A DNA stretch of 7,374 nt from assembly GCA_030831885.1 (NCBI GenBank), contig JAURKF010000172.1, forward strand, positions 1-7,374, in the 5' to 3' direction. A program made the translations under genes and the position numbers. Shown piece by piece: positions 6,812 to 7,374 of the stretch. The stretch is from Flavobacteriales bacterium (GTDB lineage: Bacteria > Bacteroidota > Bacteroidia > Flavobacteriales > UA16). Every line of letters starts with the position of its first letter. Position 1 is the stretch's first letter. The notes under the pieces were generated by a model that saw only the letters and a program-made list of their open reading frames with translations, was not told the DNA's origin and made no database searches.

Positions 6812-7336
6812 TCAGCGATTAAAAGTCTGTTGAATATGATCACGCACAAACACAAGGGTCTGCGTGGTACCCATCATGCTCAAATCAACTATATTCTGTT
6901 GATCCGGAAATTGCGCAATGAGTAAATCGTTCATGAGCGAAAATGATGTAAACTCAGGCTTACGATAAAGTTCGAAATAGCAAAACGTCAAATCGTTTTC
7001 AACTTCCTTACCTACCCATCTCCACTCCATAGGCACACCATCTATCGAACATTTAAAATGTTGTTTGCAGTAGTTTTCGACGAGCAAATCAGTCCCATCA
7101 TCAGCGTTTAGCTTGACTGGTTTTCCATGCATTTGTGTTAGTGCTGTTTCGAGATCATCGGTGAAAAGCTTACAGGTAATTTCGAATTGTTGAGAACGCG
7201 CATTGAATTCAATGATGGTCTTCGATATATAGAATTTGTGCAGCACATGTGCGGCAGCTAACCCGGTGAGTGCGGCTAAGAGCACGATTAACATTGTATA
7301 GCGGCGAAACCGCTTCAACCTATTGTTTAAAAACAT
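6812..7336 (-). CDS. DUF6702-like exported or membrane-anchored protein
   Basis: This 174-residue protein has a basic N-terminus (NNRLKRFRRY) and a hydrophobic segment at residues ~15-30 (MLIVLLAALTGLAAAH), which is either a signal peptide or a single membrane anchor. The following HKFYISKTIIEFNARSQQ (33-50) and ITCKLFTDDLETAL (53-66) match what I recall of DUF6702, a Bacteroidota family with the pattern H-x(3-5)-S-x(2)-I-x-(F/Y)-N followed by K-(I/L)-F-T-D-D-L-E. The remainder is predicted beta-rich and has three cysteines. No enzymatic motif is visible and the function is unknown; the likely location is the periplasm. ATG at 7336-7334 is the first start; Met15 (7294) is an alternative that would leave a shorter signal peptide. 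It is the first gene of a two-gene unit with nth, five bases apart. The family assignment is from memory of a short motif, so it is moderate. Confidence 0.6.
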   Translation of the reverse strand: MFLNNRLKRFRRYTMLIVLLAALTGLAAAHVLHKFYISKTIIEFNARSQQFEITCKLFTDDLETALTQMHGKPVKLNADDGTDLLVENYCKQHFKCSIDGVPMEWRWVGKEVENDLTFCYFELYRKPEFTSFSLMNDLLIAQFPDQQNIVDLSMMGTTQTLVFVRDHIQQTFNR

Positions 7337-7374
7337 GCCGCAAGTTTAGTAAAAGAAGCCGCTGCACGATTGCA

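Noticed and set aside
7341..7348. Minus-strand TAAACTTG just upstream of the DUF6702-like gene as a -7 box.
   Set aside because: It has one mismatch and no visible -33 partner before the window edge.

Overview
The window is a stretch of a Bacteroidota chromosome, most likely Flavobacteriia/Cytophagia-like. Four things point there: a C-terminal type IX secretion (T9SS) type B sorting domain at the end of the first gene, a perfect Bacteroidota-type -7 promoter box (TAnnTTTG), the general lack of strong Shine-Dalgarno sequences before start codons, and a gene that looks like the Bacteroidota-restricted DUF6702 family. Coding density is very high, and no gene-free stretch exceeds about 115 bases. 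I see no RNA genes, mobile elements or CRISPR arrays.

Layout. (1) 1-1401 (+) is the 3' part of a large secreted surface protein made of divergent Ig-like repeats ending in a T9SS sorting signal. (2) 1433-2080 (-), convergent with it, is a LolD-type ABC transporter ATPase. (3) A 113-base divergent intergenic region holds a 16-base palindrome and weak promoter-like boxes. (4) 2194-2766 (+) is a YqgE/AlgH family protein. (5) 2826-6168 (+) is a tight three-gene operon with its own well-formed promoter: an AlgI-like MBOAT O-acyltransferase, an overlapping membrane-anchored SGNH-hydrolase-like protein, and a third protein 3 bases downstream that I read as a divergent ATP-grasp enzyme. (6) 6165-7336 (-) is a two-gene operon running the other way: a DUF6702-like membrane or exported protein followed by endonuclease III (nth), whose four iron-sulfur cysteines are absent.

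How the genes fit together. The MBOAT plus SGNH pair matches the general design of periplasmic O-acylation systems (AlgI with AlgJ/AlgX, PatA with PatB, DltB with DltD). In these, the MBOAT moves an acyl group across the inner membrane and the SGNH partner transfers it to an extracytoplasmic glycan. The unusual part is the third gene: a cytoplasmic ATP-grasp-like protein is not part of those classical systems, so this operon is the best candidate in the window for an undescribed surface-modification pathway. The remaining genes (lolD, yqgE, nth) look like ordinary chromosomal housekeeping genes.
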